Assembly: GCA_016873495.1 (NCBI GenBank) | Contig: VGXC01000021.1 | Coordinates: forward strand, 1-61,049 | Length of the DNA stretch: 61,049 nucleotides | Direction of reading: 5' to 3' | Source: Nitrospira sp. | GTDB taxonomy: Bacteria > Nitrospirota > Nitrospiria > Nitrospirales > Nitrospiraceae | Shown here: positions 24,519-33,101 of the stretch, piece by piece | Numbering within the stretch: the stretch's first letter is position 1 | How the letters are laid out: each line of letters opens with the position of its first letter | The notes under the pieces: generated by a model | The model's input: the letters and a program-made list of their open reading frames with translations, nothing else | Database searches by the model: none | What the model was told of the DNA's origin: nothing | Made by a program: the position numbers and the translations under genes

Positions 24519-25577
24519 ATGAACGTGGAACGTTCCAAACCAGCGATAGTCGGCGATACCTTCGGGCGGCCGCTCAAGAGCCTGCGTCTGTCGGTGACGG
24601 ACCGGTGCAATCTCCGCTGCAAGTATTGCATGCCGGAGGAGGAATACGGCTGGCTGCCGCGGGAAACCCTTCTGAGCTTCGAGGAAATCTACGCCCTGAC
24701 CGATCTGTTCACCACACTGGGCGTGGACAAGGTGCGTTTGACCGGCGGCGAGCCGCTGTTGCGCCGCAACCTGCCGACCTTGATCCGGATGTTGCGGGAT
24801 AACCGCCGGATCATGGAAATCGCCCTGACCACCAACGGCATTCTGCTGGCGGAGCAGGCAGAAGCGCTCTATGACGCGGGTTTGCACCGGGTGACCGTGA
24901 GCCTGGACACGTTGAAGCCGGACCGGTTCCGATCGCTGACGCGGCGCGATACGCATGCCCAAGTGCTGGAGGGCATCGAGGCCAGCCTGCGGGTCGGTTT
25001 CACCGGCCTCAAACTGGATACCGTCGCGATGAAGGGGTTCAACGACGACGAGCTGGCGGATCTGATCGAGTACGGCAAGCGGGTCGGGGCCGAGGTGCGG
25101 TTCATCGAGTACATGGATGTCGGCGGGGCCACGGATTGGTCGTTGGCCAAGGTGCTCTCGCGTGACGCCATCCTGAAATCGCTGGGGCGGCGGTATGGGC
25201 CGGTCGAGCCGATCGTCGAGGCGGGCTCTGCGCCGGCGCAGCGGTACCGCTTTCCGGATGGAACGATCTTCGGGATTATTGCCTCGACGACCAGTCCGTT
25301 CTGCGCCACCTGCGACCGGAGCCGGCTCACCGCGGACGGTTTGTGGTACCTCTGCCTGTACGCCAAGGAGGGGCTGGATTTGCGCGAGCCCTTGCGGACG
25401 GGCGTCTCGAGGGACGAGCTCACGGCTCTGGTCCGGTCGCGATGGGAAGCCCGCAAGGATCGCGGCGCCGAAGAGCGCAAAAATCTCGAGCAGGTCGGGC
25501 TCCGTGAGTCGCGGTTGATCGAGATCCAAAAGTTGCGCGAGGACCCGCACCTCGAAATGCATGCCAGAGGGGGATGA
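24519..25577 (+). CDS. moaA: GTP 3',8-cyclase MoaA
   Basis: A radical SAM enzyme with two 4Fe-4S clusters that cyclises GTP for molybdopterin synthesis. The 352-residue protein has the N-terminal cluster motif CNLRCKYC (C30, C34, C37), LTGGEP, and the C-terminal cluster cysteines C263, C266 and C280 in PFCATCDRSR...WYLC. The chain ends in Gly-Gly (ARGG), the conserved MoaA tail required for activity. It is preceded by the palindromic element. The nickel/cobalt-type transporter frame overlaps or closely follows it. Confidence 0.96.
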   Translation: MNVERSKPAIVGDTFGRPLKSLRLSVTDRCNLRCKYCMPEEEYGWLPRETLLSFEEIYALTDLFTTLGVDKVRLTGGEPLLRRNLPTLIRMLRDNRRIMEIALTTNGILLAEQAEALYDAGLHRVTVSLDTLKPDRFRSLTRRDTHAQVLEGIEASLRVGFTGLKLDTVAMKGFNDDELADLIEYGKRVGAEVRFIEYMDVGGATDWSLAKVLSRDAILKSLGRRYGPVEPIVEAGSAPAQRYRFPDGTIFGIIASTTSPFCATCDRSRLTADGLWYLCLYAKEGLDLREPLRTGVSRDELTALVRSRWEARKDRGAEERKNLEQVGLRESRLIEIQKLREDPHLEMHARGG

Positions 25578-25627
25578 GAGGAGTCGGCAACGCCCCGCGT
25601 CCGGGTGCTTCGCCGGCCCTTTGCCTT

Positions 25628-26335
25628 ATGCCTGACACGTCCTTCCTGAGCATCCTCGGCCTGGGGTTTCTGCTCGGTGCCAAACACGCCCTCGACGCCG
25701 ACCATGTGGCGGCAGTCTCCACTCTGCTCGCTGATCGTCCGGCCTGGCGGACCTCCGGACTCATTGGGTTTTGCTGGGGCTTCGGACACACGGCGACGCT
25801 GCTGCTGGTCGGCCTCCTAGTCATTACGTTCAAGGTCACGATCTCCGAACCGGTCGCGCAAGGGCTTGAAGTGGGCGTGGGCCTGATGCTGATCTTCCTG
25901 GGCGGCTCTCTGGCGGCGACCCTGGTTCGGGAGCGGTGGCACGTGCATGTCCATCAGCACGAAGGATCGGCCCACGTGCACTTGCACAGTCACCAACTGC
26001 AACGGGACCACGGGCATGAGCATTGGCTGCCCTCGTCGCTCCGGCCGGTTCTGGTCGGGATGGTGCATGGGCTGGCCGGTTCGGCGGCCTTGATGCTGCT
26101 GGTGCTTGCGGCGGTCCGTTCAGTGTGGGAGGGCGTCGTCTATATTCTGGTGTTCGGGGTCGGTTCGATCGTCGGGATGGTCGTCTTGGGGATGCTGATC
26201 AGCGTCCCCCTGGTCCTGTCGGCTTCGTGGGGGCATCGTGCTCAGGTGGCCGTTCAGGGACTGGCCAGCCTCGGGAGCATCGGGCTCGGGCTGACGATGG
26301 TGGCGCGGATCGCCCTGGGATCGCCTTCTTTTTGA
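25628..26335 (+). CDS. Nickel/cobalt transporter-like membrane protein (NiCoT/UreH type)
   Basis: An inner-membrane protein of about 235 residues and six predicted helices. The signature GAKHALDADHVAAV in helix 1 is the Ni/Co transporter motif HX4DH. A His-rich loop between helices (HVHVHQHEG...HVHLHSH...HGHEHW, about residues 104-138) probably binds metal. I prefer the ATG at 25628 (MPDTSFLSIL), which puts the first helix at the N-terminus; an ATG at 25574 overlapping the moaA stop is an alternative. Related proteins include UreH and sulfite-exporter-like families, so the ion is uncertain. Ni2+ or Co2+ uptake would suit the B12-dependent enzymes here. Confidence 0.78.
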   Translation: MPDTSFLSILGLGFLLGAKHALDADHVAAVSTLLADRPAWRTSGLIGFCWGFGHTATLLLVGLLVITFKVTISEPVAQGLEVGVGLMLIFLGGSLAATLVRERWHVHVHQHEGSAHVHLHSHQLQRDHGHEHWLPSSLRPVLVGMVHGLAGSAALMLLVLAAVRSVWEGVVYILVFGVGSIVGMVVLGMLISVPLVLSASWGHRAQVAVQGLASLGSIGLGLTMVARIALGSPSF

Positions 26336-26467
26336 CCTCACGGGCGGTCTTTTCTCCCGTCGACTACAAGAAATCATCTTCAATATGTGTACGTAGATTT
26401 GAGCGCTTGGCAACCGGACGCAGGGCTTGGGTGAATCGTGATTCTTGATGCGGAACCCAGGTGGCTG

Positions 26468-26476
26468 TGGTATTCT
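26468..26476 (+). promoter_or_regulatory. Extended -10 promoter element
   Basis: TGGTATTCT fits an extended -10 box, 57 bp before the gene at 26533. TTGATG upstream lies at a long 20-bp spacing. The rest of the 197-bp gap shows nothing recognisable. Confidence 0.4.
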
Positions 26477-26532
26477 GACCCCCTTTTGAGGCCTTTCAGT
26501 GATCCGGCGCTAGGCCGACCGGGAGCCATAGG

Positions 26533-27321
26533 GTGAAAATTCGAGTTCTGGGTTGCCACGGATCGGACCAACTCCTGGACAAGTCGCAGGGGCACCACCA
26601 ATGTCGGACTTGCGGGTTCCTCATCAACGGGACGGTGATGGTGGATGCCGGCACCATCGGGGGGGCGCTGCGGTTGGACGAGCAGCGGCGAATCCGCCAC
26701 ATCCTGCTTTCGCATCTGCACTTCGATCACGTGCAGGGGCTCCCGACCCTGGCCGATAACCTGGTGGATGACGCGGCGGATTCGGTGGAATTGATCGGCA
26801 CCGTGCAGGTGATCGGCGGACTCCGGCGGTACTTGTTCAACGACAAGGTCTATCCGAATTTCATGGCCTTGCCCCATCCCAAACGTCCTATTTTCAAGAC
26901 GCGCACGTTCAAGCCGGGCCAGGAAATCGAGGTGGGGGCGCTGCGCGTCACGCCCATCCGTGTGAACCATCTGGTGCCGACCGTGGGATTCCTGGTGCGC
27001 GAAGGCGCGTCCTCTTTCTTGTACAGCGGGGATACGCACGAAACCGAGCAAATCTGGAAAATCGCGGCCCGCGAGCCGACCCTGAAGGCGGTCTTCATCG
27101 AGGCGTCGTTTCCGGATGAGCTGTCGGAGCTGGCAAGGGTCAGCAAGCATTTGACGCCCACGCTCCTGGTCCGAGCGCTTCAGAAGATCAAGCGGCCGGA
27201 CTTGCCGGTCTACGTGTATCACGTCAAGCCGCGCTTCCGCGACGATATCGCACGGCAACTCGCCCGGTTCCGGCTCCCGAACCTGACCGTGTTGGAAGAA
27301 GGCCAAGAGATCGTCGTCTAA
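26533..27321 (+). CDS. Metallo-beta-lactamase-fold cyclic-nucleotide phosphodiesterase-like protein
   Basis: A 262-residue MBL-fold hydrolase. The metal motif HLHFDH is at residues 61-66, with further ligands likely in NHLVPTVGF, YSGDTHET and the final YHVKPR. The start MKIRVLGCHGSD and overall plan match class II 3',5'-cyclic-nucleotide phosphodiesterases and ElaC/PDE-like proteins rather than glyoxalases. It is cytoplasmic, with no signal. Substrate could be cAMP, cGMP or another phosphodiester. It is followed by accD after a palindromic gap. Confidence 0.8.
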   Translation: MKIRVLGCHGSDQLLDKSQGHHQCRTCGFLINGTVMVDAGTIGGALRLDEQRRIRHILLSHLHFDHVQGLPTLADNLVDDAADSVELIGTVQVIGGLRRYLFNDKVYPNFMALPHPKRPIFKTRTFKPGQEIEVGALRVTPIRVNHLVPTVGFLVREGASSFLYSGDTHETEQIWKIAAREPTLKAVFIEASFPDELSELARVSKHLTPTLLVRALQKIKRPDLPVYVYHVKPRFRDDIARQLARFRLPNLTVLEEGQEIVV

Positions 27322-27332
27322 CCGACCGTTGA

Positions 27333-27396
27333 ATGCGTAACGATGAACGCTGAACCGCCGGACCACGTTCCCTATTCAGCATCCATCATTCCGCGT
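27333..27396. repeat. Imperfect inverted repeat, 22-bp arms
   Basis: Arms 27333-27354 and 27375-27396 match at 17 of 22 positions, with GATGAACGCTGAA / TTCAGCATCCATC cores. It sits between the MBL gene stop and accD. Similar CTGAA/TTCAG palindromes occur near 15920 and 19470. Confidence 0.6.
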
Positions 27397-27415
27397 TTGT
27401 CGTTTCTGCTGAGCT

Positions 27416-28252
27416 ATGGCCTGGTTTAAAAAAGAGACAACGCCGAGCGCCGAGCCGTCGAAGCGGCCCAAGGTCGTCGAGGGCATGTGGCTCAAGTGCA
27501 GCCACTGCCGTGAGATCGTCTATCGCAAGGAGGTGGACCGCAACAACAAGGTCTGCCCCAAATGTGATTACCATTTCCCGATCTCGGTGGCCGAGCGCAT
27601 TGCGTTGCTCGCGGACCTCGGGACGTTTCGGGAATGGGACGCCGATCTGGCTCCGCAGGATCCGCTGGGGTTTGCCGACAGCCGCACCTATCCGGATCGG
27701 CTGAAGGTCCAGCAGGACAAGACCGGGCGCAAGGATGCCCTCGTGACCGGCGAAGGAGCGGTCAACGGCCGCCGGCTCGCGCTGGCGGTGTTCGATTTCA
27801 GTTTTATGGGCGGCAGCATGGGGTCCGTAGTCGGGGAGAAATTGTGCCGCGCCATCGAACGGGCTGTCACAATGCGTCTGCCGGTTGTCCTGGTCTGTAC
27901 CTCGGGCGGCGCGCGGATGCAAGAGGGAATTCTGTCCCTGATGCAGATGGCCAAAACTTCCGCCGCGGTCGCCAAGCTGGGAGAGGCCCGGCTGCCGTTT
28001 ATCACGATCCTGGCCGACCCCACGTTCGGGGGCGTCACGGCCAGCGTGGCGATGCTGGGAGACGTAATTATCGCGGAGCCCAAGGCGCTGATCGGGTTTG
28101 CCGGGCCGCGGGTGATCGAACAAACGATCAAGCAGCAGTTGCCCGATGAATTCCAGCGCGCCGAGTTCCTCTTGGAGCACGGCATCGTGGATATGATTGT
28201 GGAGCGCCGGCGTCTCAAGGAGACGCTGGGCACGCTCATCGGCCACCTGTAA
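27416..28252 (+). CDS. accD: Acetyl-CoA carboxylase carboxyltransferase subunit beta
   Basis: AccD joins AccA to move the carboxyl group from biotin to acetyl-CoA, making malonyl-CoA for fatty acids. The 278-residue protein has the N-terminal zinc ribbon (C28, C31, C47, C50) and the crotonase-like core with [15 protein letters not shown] and [14 protein letters not shown]. Length and start are normal. It heads the run accD-folC-lptD; the accD-folC neighbourhood is common in many bacteria. Confidence 0.96.
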   Translation: MAWFKKETTPSAEPSKRPKVVEGMWLKCSHCREIVYRKEVDRNNKVCPKCDYHFPISVAERIALLADLGTFREWDADLAPQDPLGFADSRTYPDRLKVQQDKTGRKDALVTGEGAVNGRRLALAVFDFSFMGGSMGSVVGEKLCRAIERAVTMRLPVVLVCTSGGARMQEGILSLMQMAKTSAAVAKLGEARLPFITILADPTFGGVTASVAMLGDVIIAEPKALIGFAGPRVIEQTIKQQLPDEFQRAEFLLEHGIVDMIVERRRLKETLGTLIGHL

Positions 28253-28274
28253 GTCCGCCGTTACCACCACCCCC

Positions 28275-29570
28275 ATGACCTATTCTGCGTCGCTTGAGTA
28301 CCTCTTTGGGCTCCAGAAGCACGGCATCAAGCCGGGCCTGGACACCATTGCGCGATTGCTCGATGGGCTGGGCCGGCCCCAGGGGGCGTACCCCACGCTG
28401 CATATCGGCGGGACGAACGGGAAGGGGTCCACGGCAGCGATGGCGGCGGCGATGCTGCAAGCCGCCGGGTACCGGGTCGGGCTCTATACGTCCCCCCATC
28501 TCGTCGAGTTCCGGGAGCGTATTCGGGTGAACGGCACGATGATCCCGGAAGAAGCCGTGGCGGCCTCGACCGAGCGCGTGGCCCATCTGGTGGGGCAGGG
28601 GCCTCAGCCCACTTTCTTCGAATTTACGACGGCGCTGGCGTTTCAATACTTTGCCGAAACGCGTGTCGACGTGGCGGTGGTGGAAGTGGGGTTGGGGGGG
28701 CGGTTCGACGCGACGAATATGATCGTGCCGTTGGCCTCGGCGATCACGACCGTTGCCTTGGACCATCAGGAGTACCTGGGCTTCAGCGTGGACGCGATTG
28801 CCTCTGAGAAAGCAGGTATTGTGAAGCCACACGTGCCGGTCGTCACCGGTCGGCTGAGGCCTCCGGCGGCGGACGTCGTGGCACGGACAGCAAAGGAGCG
28901 GCATGCGCCGCTCTACCGGTTGGCTCGCGAATTCGAGGTCCAGGGGGATATCGTGACGGGGTTCACGTACAGAGGGATTCGGGGTCTGCAGGAAGACCTG
29001 ACGTGCCCGCTCGCCGGCGTCCATCAGTTGGACAATGCCGCCTGCGCTCTGGCCTTGATGGAGTTGGTCTCGGAGCGCGGGCTGCGCGTGTCCGATCAGG
29101 CAGTCCGCACCGGGTTGCGCCAGACCGCCTGGGAGGGCCGGCTGGAAATGGTCGAGCGTGATCCCCTGTTGCTGCTGGACGGGGCGCATAACCCGGAGGC
29201 GGGGACCGCCCTGGCCGCGTATCTGGCCTCCCATCGTGTGGCCCGTCCCGGCTCGCGGGTCATCGTGGTGCTCGGGATGATGCGCGACAAGGACTTGGCC
29301 GGGTTCTGCGGGCTCCTAGCGCCCCTGGCCGACGAACTGGTCCTGACTCAGGCGCAACTTGCGCGCGCGGCGTCCGTCCATGAACTGGCGTCGGTTCTCG
29401 GCGCGCGGGCGGCCGGCGCGCACCTGGCTCCGCATCCGGCGGAAGCCCTGGCTTTGGCCAGACGCATGGCCGTCATCGACGACCTGATCTGCGTCACGGG
29501 ATCCCTGATGCTGGTGGGCGACGTCAAGGCCCTCCTTCGCGGCTGTGCCACGTCTCCCATCCGGGGGTGA
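28275..29570 (+). CDS. folC: Folylpolyglutamate/dihydrofolate synthase FolC
   Basis: A Mur-ligase-family enzyme that adds glutamate to dihydropteroate and folates. The 431-residue protein begins YSASLEYLFGLQKHGIKPGLD, has the P-loop GTNGKGST (46-53), the FEFTTALAF and VEVGLGGRFDATN motifs and the C-terminal LLLDGAHNPEAG. I chose the ATG at 28275 because the longer frame overlaps accD. It is 22 bp after accD, and lptD starts at its stop. Confidence 0.94.
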   Translation: MTYSASLEYLFGLQKHGIKPGLDTIARLLDGLGRPQGAYPTLHIGGTNGKGSTAAMAAAMLQAAGYRVGLYTSPHLVEFRERIRVNGTMIPEEAVAASTERVAHLVGQGPQPTFFEFTTALAFQYFAETRVDVAVVEVGLGGRFDATNMIVPLASAITTVALDHQEYLGFSVDAIASEKAGIVKPHVPVVTGRLRPPAADVVARTAKERHAPLYRLAREFEVQGDIVTGFTYRGIRGLQEDLTCPLAGVHQLDNAACALALMELVSERGLRVSDQAVRTGLRQTAWEGRLEMVERDPLLLLDGAHNPEAGTALAAYLASHRVARPGSRVIVVLGMMRDKDLAGFCGLLAPLADELVLTQAQLARAASVHELASVLGARAAGAHLAPHPAEALALARRMAVIDDLICVTGSLMLVGDVKALLRGCATSPIRG

Positions 29571-29572
29571 GG

Positions 29573-31966
29573 ATGGGCGATCGCTGCCGCCGTTCGGTCC
29601 TGCCGCGCCGTCTGTTCTGCCTCGCGCTTGCGGCGATGGCGGCGGCCGGGACCGGCTCCGGATGGGCCGCAGAGGCCAAGCCCGCCGGTTCCAAGCAGCC
29701 CCCCCTCTCAACTCAGAACATCCAGACTCAGCCGATCCAGGCGTTTGCCGACCAGCTGACCTTTCATAACGACACTGAGGTCTATGAGGCCGTCGGATCG
29801 GTGGTGATCCTCCAAGGTATGATGCGTCTGACTGCGGATCGGGTTTGGATCAGTATGTTGTCCGGAAAGCTCACGGCGAAGGGACACGCCCACCTGACGG
29901 ACCCGACGTCCGAACTCAAGGCCGAGCAGTTGGATCTGGACATCAATACGGATGCGGGCTTGATCGTCGACGGGACCCTCTACATGAAGGACTCCAATAC
30001 CTTGGTGACCGGTCGTCTCTTGCAGCGATTCTCGGAGGACCATTACCGGGCCAAGGAAGGATCGTTCACCAACTGCGATGCCAAGAACGGCGAGATTCCG
30101 GCCTGGCGGTTTACCTTCAAGGACATGGATCTGAATGCGGGGCAGAGTTTTTATGGCAAGGACCTGTGGTTCTGTATTAACGACGTGCCGTTGGTCCCGC
30201 TGCCGGCCATGACCTATCCCGTCCAGACGGCGCGCAAGAGCGGCGCCTTGGTGCCGGAATTCGGCTACGACAACCGGTTCGGCGCCCATTACCGGCAGAG
30301 CTTTTTCTGGGCGGTGTCGCCCAGCCAGGATCTTCTGATCACGCCAGACTACCTGAGCCAGCGTGGCTACGGCGGCGATTTGGAGTACAAGTATGTGCTG
30401 AACCGCCAATCCCGCGGGCAGTGGCTGTTGAGCTATATCCAGGACAATGTGACCCACACGTCACGAGCTCAAGCTATCGGGACCCATGCGCAGCAATTCA
30501 ACGACGACCTCTCGCTGCACATCAAGTCGAGTTTGCTGTCCGACCGGACCATTCTGAACAACTTGAGCAACTCCGGGTCGCTGCGGGCGGCGCCCAGCCA
30601 GGAATCGGACTTCATCCTCAACCAACGCTATGCGCTCGGCAATATCTACTTACTGGGGCAGTTCCTGCAGCCGGTCGGGGCCGGCAGTCCGAACACATTC
30701 CAACGCTTGCCCGAAATCGGGTTCAACCTGTTTAATGTGGCGCCCTTCGGCGGCCCGGCGCTCCTCGGAATGGAGAATACCTTCGTCAATTTTTACCGCG
30801 ACCAGGGTTTCCAGCTCAATCGGGTGGACCTCATGCCCACGCTCTCCACGGACGTGATCAACGTGGGGCATGTCGTGGGGATCACGCCGCAGCTGAAGCT
30901 GCGGGAGGTCTATTACACGCGGGGGGTGACGACCGAGCAGACGGTGCACCGGGAGACCTTCTGGGCGAGCGTGGATGCCACATCGCGGCTCTCCAGGAGT
31001 TTTTCGAAAGAGGGCGGGAAGAGCCTCGTCCACACGATCGAGCCGGACATCATTTACGAGTATGTGCCGCCCAGCAATCAGTCCCAAATCGTCCAGGTCG
31101 ACGCGGTGGACGACCTGCCCAAGAAAAATCTGCTGACCTATTCCTTGCGCAGCCGGCTCCTGGAGATGGGGCCGGACGGCAACAGCACCAACTGGCTGGA
31201 CCTGACATTGGCGCAGAGTTATCACGTGGGCAGCGCCCAGAGCCAGGCCCGCTTCTTTCCGTTTTCCAGCAGCCCCCTCTATTCGTCCACGGCCCAACCC
31301 CTCCAGCCGACGATGGTTGCCGTGGAGGGCAAGAAATTCTCGGACCTCTGGCTCCGCGGCGTGGTCGGCAACAATGTCGGCACGCCGGCCATCATGAATC
31401 CCATGTCGCTGACCGTGGACGCCTTCTTCGACCCCTATAGACGGAGCCTGAGCCAGTGGAACACGGACGTCCGCTATCAGGATCGCGACCAGTGGTATGT
31501 CGAGCTGGGACAGCGATACACGAACGAGGGCAATCGGGTCCGGCGCGGCGACATCTGGAACCCTATTTCCTTCAACGAGGTCTATGCCCCCACCGAGGCC
31601 GTCCACTATGCCACCGGGACCGTGGCCTTTCGGGCGCCGCTGGGGTGGACGTTGGGCGCTAAAACCTATTACGACATGAATACCGGCCAGCGGCCGGAGA
31701 CGGATCTGGTGGGGGTCTACCAGAATCCCTGCAAGTGTTGGTCGCTAGGGCTCTTTTACATTCAGTTTCCAGACCGGGTGCAGTACAATTTTCTCATCAG
31801 CTTGACCGGGATCGGCGCGACGGAAGGGTTCGGCACCCAGTTGATGAAAGCCATTCTGAACCCCTTGCTGAAAGACGAGAAGGGCCTGCCCTGGCCGACC
31901 TCGCCGAAACGGATGTCTTCGTCGTCGGGAATGTCGCAACAAGGGCAGCCGGGCACGGGACGGTGA
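29573..31966 (+). CDS. lptD: LPS assembly outer-membrane protein LptD
   Basis: LptD puts lipopolysaccharide into the outer leaflet with the LptE lipoprotein. The 797-residue protein has a signal peptide (residues 1-33), an N-terminal OstA/LptA-like beta-jellyroll (about 50-170: FADQLTFHNDTEVYEAVGSVVI...) and a long C-terminal beta-barrel rich in Tyr/Phe strands. It ends in a Ser/Gly/Gln tail. The ATG at 29573 lies just after folC; a GTG at 29567 overlapping the folC stop is an alternative. Its presence shows an LPS-bearing outer membrane. Confidence 0.92.
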   Translation: MGDRCRRSVLPRRLFCLALAAMAAAGTGSGWAAEAKPAGSKQPPLSTQNIQTQPIQAFADQLTFHNDTEVYEAVGSVVILQGMMRLTADRVWISMLSGKLTAKGHAHLTDPTSELKAEQLDLDINTDAGLIVDGTLYMKDSNTLVTGRLLQRFSEDHYRAKEGSFTNCDAKNGEIPAWRFTFKDMDLNAGQSFYGKDLWFCINDVPLVPLPAMTYPVQTARKSGALVPEFGYDNRFGAHYRQSFFWAVSPSQDLLITPDYLSQRGYGGDLEYKYVLNRQSRGQWLLSYIQDNVTHTSRAQAIGTHAQQFNDDLSLHIKSSLLSDRTILNNLSNSGSLRAAPSQESDFILNQRYALGNIYLLGQFLQPVGAGSPNTFQRLPEIGFNLFNVAPFGGPALLGMENTFVNFYRDQGFQLNRVDLMPTLSTDVINVGHVVGITPQLKLREVYYTRGVTTEQTVHRETFWASVDATSRLSRSFSKEGGKSLVHTIEPDIIYEYVPPSNQSQIVQVDAVDDLPKKNLLTYSLRSRLLEMGPDGNSTNWLDLTLAQSYHVGSAQSQARFFPFSSSPLYSSTAQPLQPTMVAVEGKKFSDLWLRGVVGNNVGTPAIMNPMSLTVDAFFDPYRRSLSQWNTDVRYQDRDQWYVELGQRYTNEGNRVRRGDIWNPISFNEVYAPTEAVHYATGTVAFRAPLGWTLGAKTYYDMNTGQRPETDLVGVYQNPCKCWSLGLFYIQFPDRVQYNFLISLTGIGATEGFGTQLMKAILNPLLKDEKGLPWPTSPKRMSSSSGMSQQGQPGTGR

Positions 31967-31985
31967 ACATGCAAGGAGGGGCGCG

Positions 31986-32492
31986 ATGAAGGGCGCGATG
32001 TTGTGCCTGGCACTCCTGCTGCCGATGGCCCTGGCACCGATGGCTTCCTCGGAACCGTCTCAAACGAATCTGCATCGGGCCAAGGTCTTTCTGGCCGCGG
32101 GGGATTACCGCCATGCGGTCGAGGCCTGTCAACATGAGGTCGAGGAGGCGCCCTCGGCGCACAGTTACGTCTCCCTCACCTATGTCTATCAGGCGATCGA
32201 CGGCTACCTGGAGGCCATGGCCAAGGCTGACCGCTGGGTGGCGGTGGAGCAGCTGTACTTGAACCTGGCCACGCATGACACGGTAGATCTGACGGACCCG
32301 CCGGACGTGCTGGCGCGGATTGCCAAAGAGTTGATCCAGGAAAGCGTCAGGCGGCAGTCGGACGTGACCGCGGCCATGGCCACGCGCCTGGATAAGGCCA
32401 CGACCGAACGGCTCTGGACGCAGCAGACGGCCTGGCGCGCGGCCCATCCGGACGACTGGTGGAGCGGCGTGCCTCAAGAGTGGAATTGGTAA
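31986..32492 (+). CDS. Small exported protein with TPR-like helices
   Basis: A 168-residue protein with a signal peptide (residues 1-22). Residues about 28-80 look like one or two TPR-type helix pairs (LHRAKVFLAAGDYRHAVEAC, AHSYVSLTYVYQAIDGYLEA). The C-terminus is Trp-rich (DDWWSGVPQEWNW). It begins 20 bp after lptD with GGAGG before the ATG, so it is the end of that operon. Function unknown; a helper for envelope assembly is a guess. Confidence 0.7.
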   Translation: MKGAMLCLALLLPMALAPMASSEPSQTNLHRAKVFLAAGDYRHAVEACQHEVEEAPSAHSYVSLTYVYQAIDGYLEAMAKADRWVAVEQLYLNLATHDTVDLTDPPDVLARIAKELIQESVRRQSDVTAAMATRLDKATTERLWTQQTAWRAAHPDDWWSGVPQEWNW

Positions 32493-32535
32493 TGATCGCC
32501 CATAGTTTCAACGTATAGGGAGGAAGATAGTTCGG

Positions 32536-32565
32536 TTGACAGCCCAAACGGCGGTAGGATACGAT
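32536..32565 (+). promoter_or_regulatory. Putative trxA promoter
   Basis: A perfect -35 TTGACA (32536-32541), an 18-bp spacer and TACGAT (32560-32565) lie 44 bp before the GTG start of trxA. Confidence 0.6.
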
Positions 32566-32608
32566 GCGCTCCTACCATTCGGGAAACGTCATTCGAAGGA
32601 GGCGATCT

Positions 32609-32956
32609 GTGGCAGGACAGGCGTTGCAGGTGAGCGACAGCAGTTGGGATGCCCAAGTGATGAAAGAGCCCGGCCTGGTGATGGTGGATTTCTGGGCCGT
32701 CTGGTGCGGGCCCTGCCAGATGGTCGCGCCGATCATCGAAGAATTGGCAACCGAGTATGCGGGCAAAGTCAAAGTCATGAAGCTGAACACCGACGAGAAT
32801 CCCGAAGTGGCCGGCCGATATCAGGTGATGAGCATTCCGACGATTCTCTTCTTCAAGAACGGGCAGCCGGTGGAGAAGCTCGTCGGCGCCAGACCCAAGC
32901 GGCAGTTTAAGGAAACAATCGACTCTCTATTAGCTCAGACGACCCCCTCCGCTTAG
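32609..32956 (+). CDS. trxA: Thioredoxin
   Basis: A 115-residue thioredoxin, general dithiol reductant and possible partner of the ribonucleotide reductase and BCP. The active site WCGPC is at C33-C36, the cis-proline in MSIPT, and the GxxPxxxL end in FKNGQPVEKLVGA. I chose the GTG at 32609 because AAGGAGG lies 6 bp before it; an in-frame ATG at 32564 overlaps the -10 box and cannot be in a normal transcript from the promoter seen. It is a single-gene unit followed by the second palindromic element. Confidence 0.94.
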   Translation: MAGQALQVSDSSWDAQVMKEPGLVMVDFWAVWCGPCQMVAPIIEELATEYAGKVKVMKLNTDENPEVAGRYQVMSIPTILFFKNGQPVEKLVGARPKRQFKETIDSLLAQTTPSA

Positions 32957-33080
32957 CAGGATGGTGAAAAAGTCCTCCGACTGCGTTCTCGCATCGCTCA
33001 GGCCCTCAACGTACAGCAACTGTACGCCTCGGGCCTTCACTCGCTGCGGCCTTGACGAGAGGCCATTTTGACCATCCTGC
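32956..33080. repeat. Palindromic ~125-bp element, copy B
   Basis: Terminal inverted repeats GCAGGATGGTGAAAAAGTCC and its near-complement match at 17 of 20 positions; inside is a stem CGTACAG-CAA-CTGTACG nested in a longer imperfect stem. It shares CTGCGTTCTCG and the GGCC-TTTTGA end with the copy at 24381-24501, though the outer tips differ. It fills the trxA-recN gap. Confidence 0.85.
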
Positions 33081-33101
33081 TCTATTGAGGTTGCGGCTCG
33101 T

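Noticed and set aside
24129-25562. 477-codon minus-strand frame opposite moaE and moaA
   Set aside because: It lies against two firmly identified genes, crosses the palindromic repeat and shows no domain.
26380-27366. 328-codon minus-strand frame opposite the MBL hydrolase
   Set aside because: The plus-strand gene has a clear metal motif; the minus frame is Arg/His-rich shadow sequence.
28236-29234. 332-codon minus-strand frame opposite folC
   Set aside because: folC is certain; the opposite frame has no recognisable motif.
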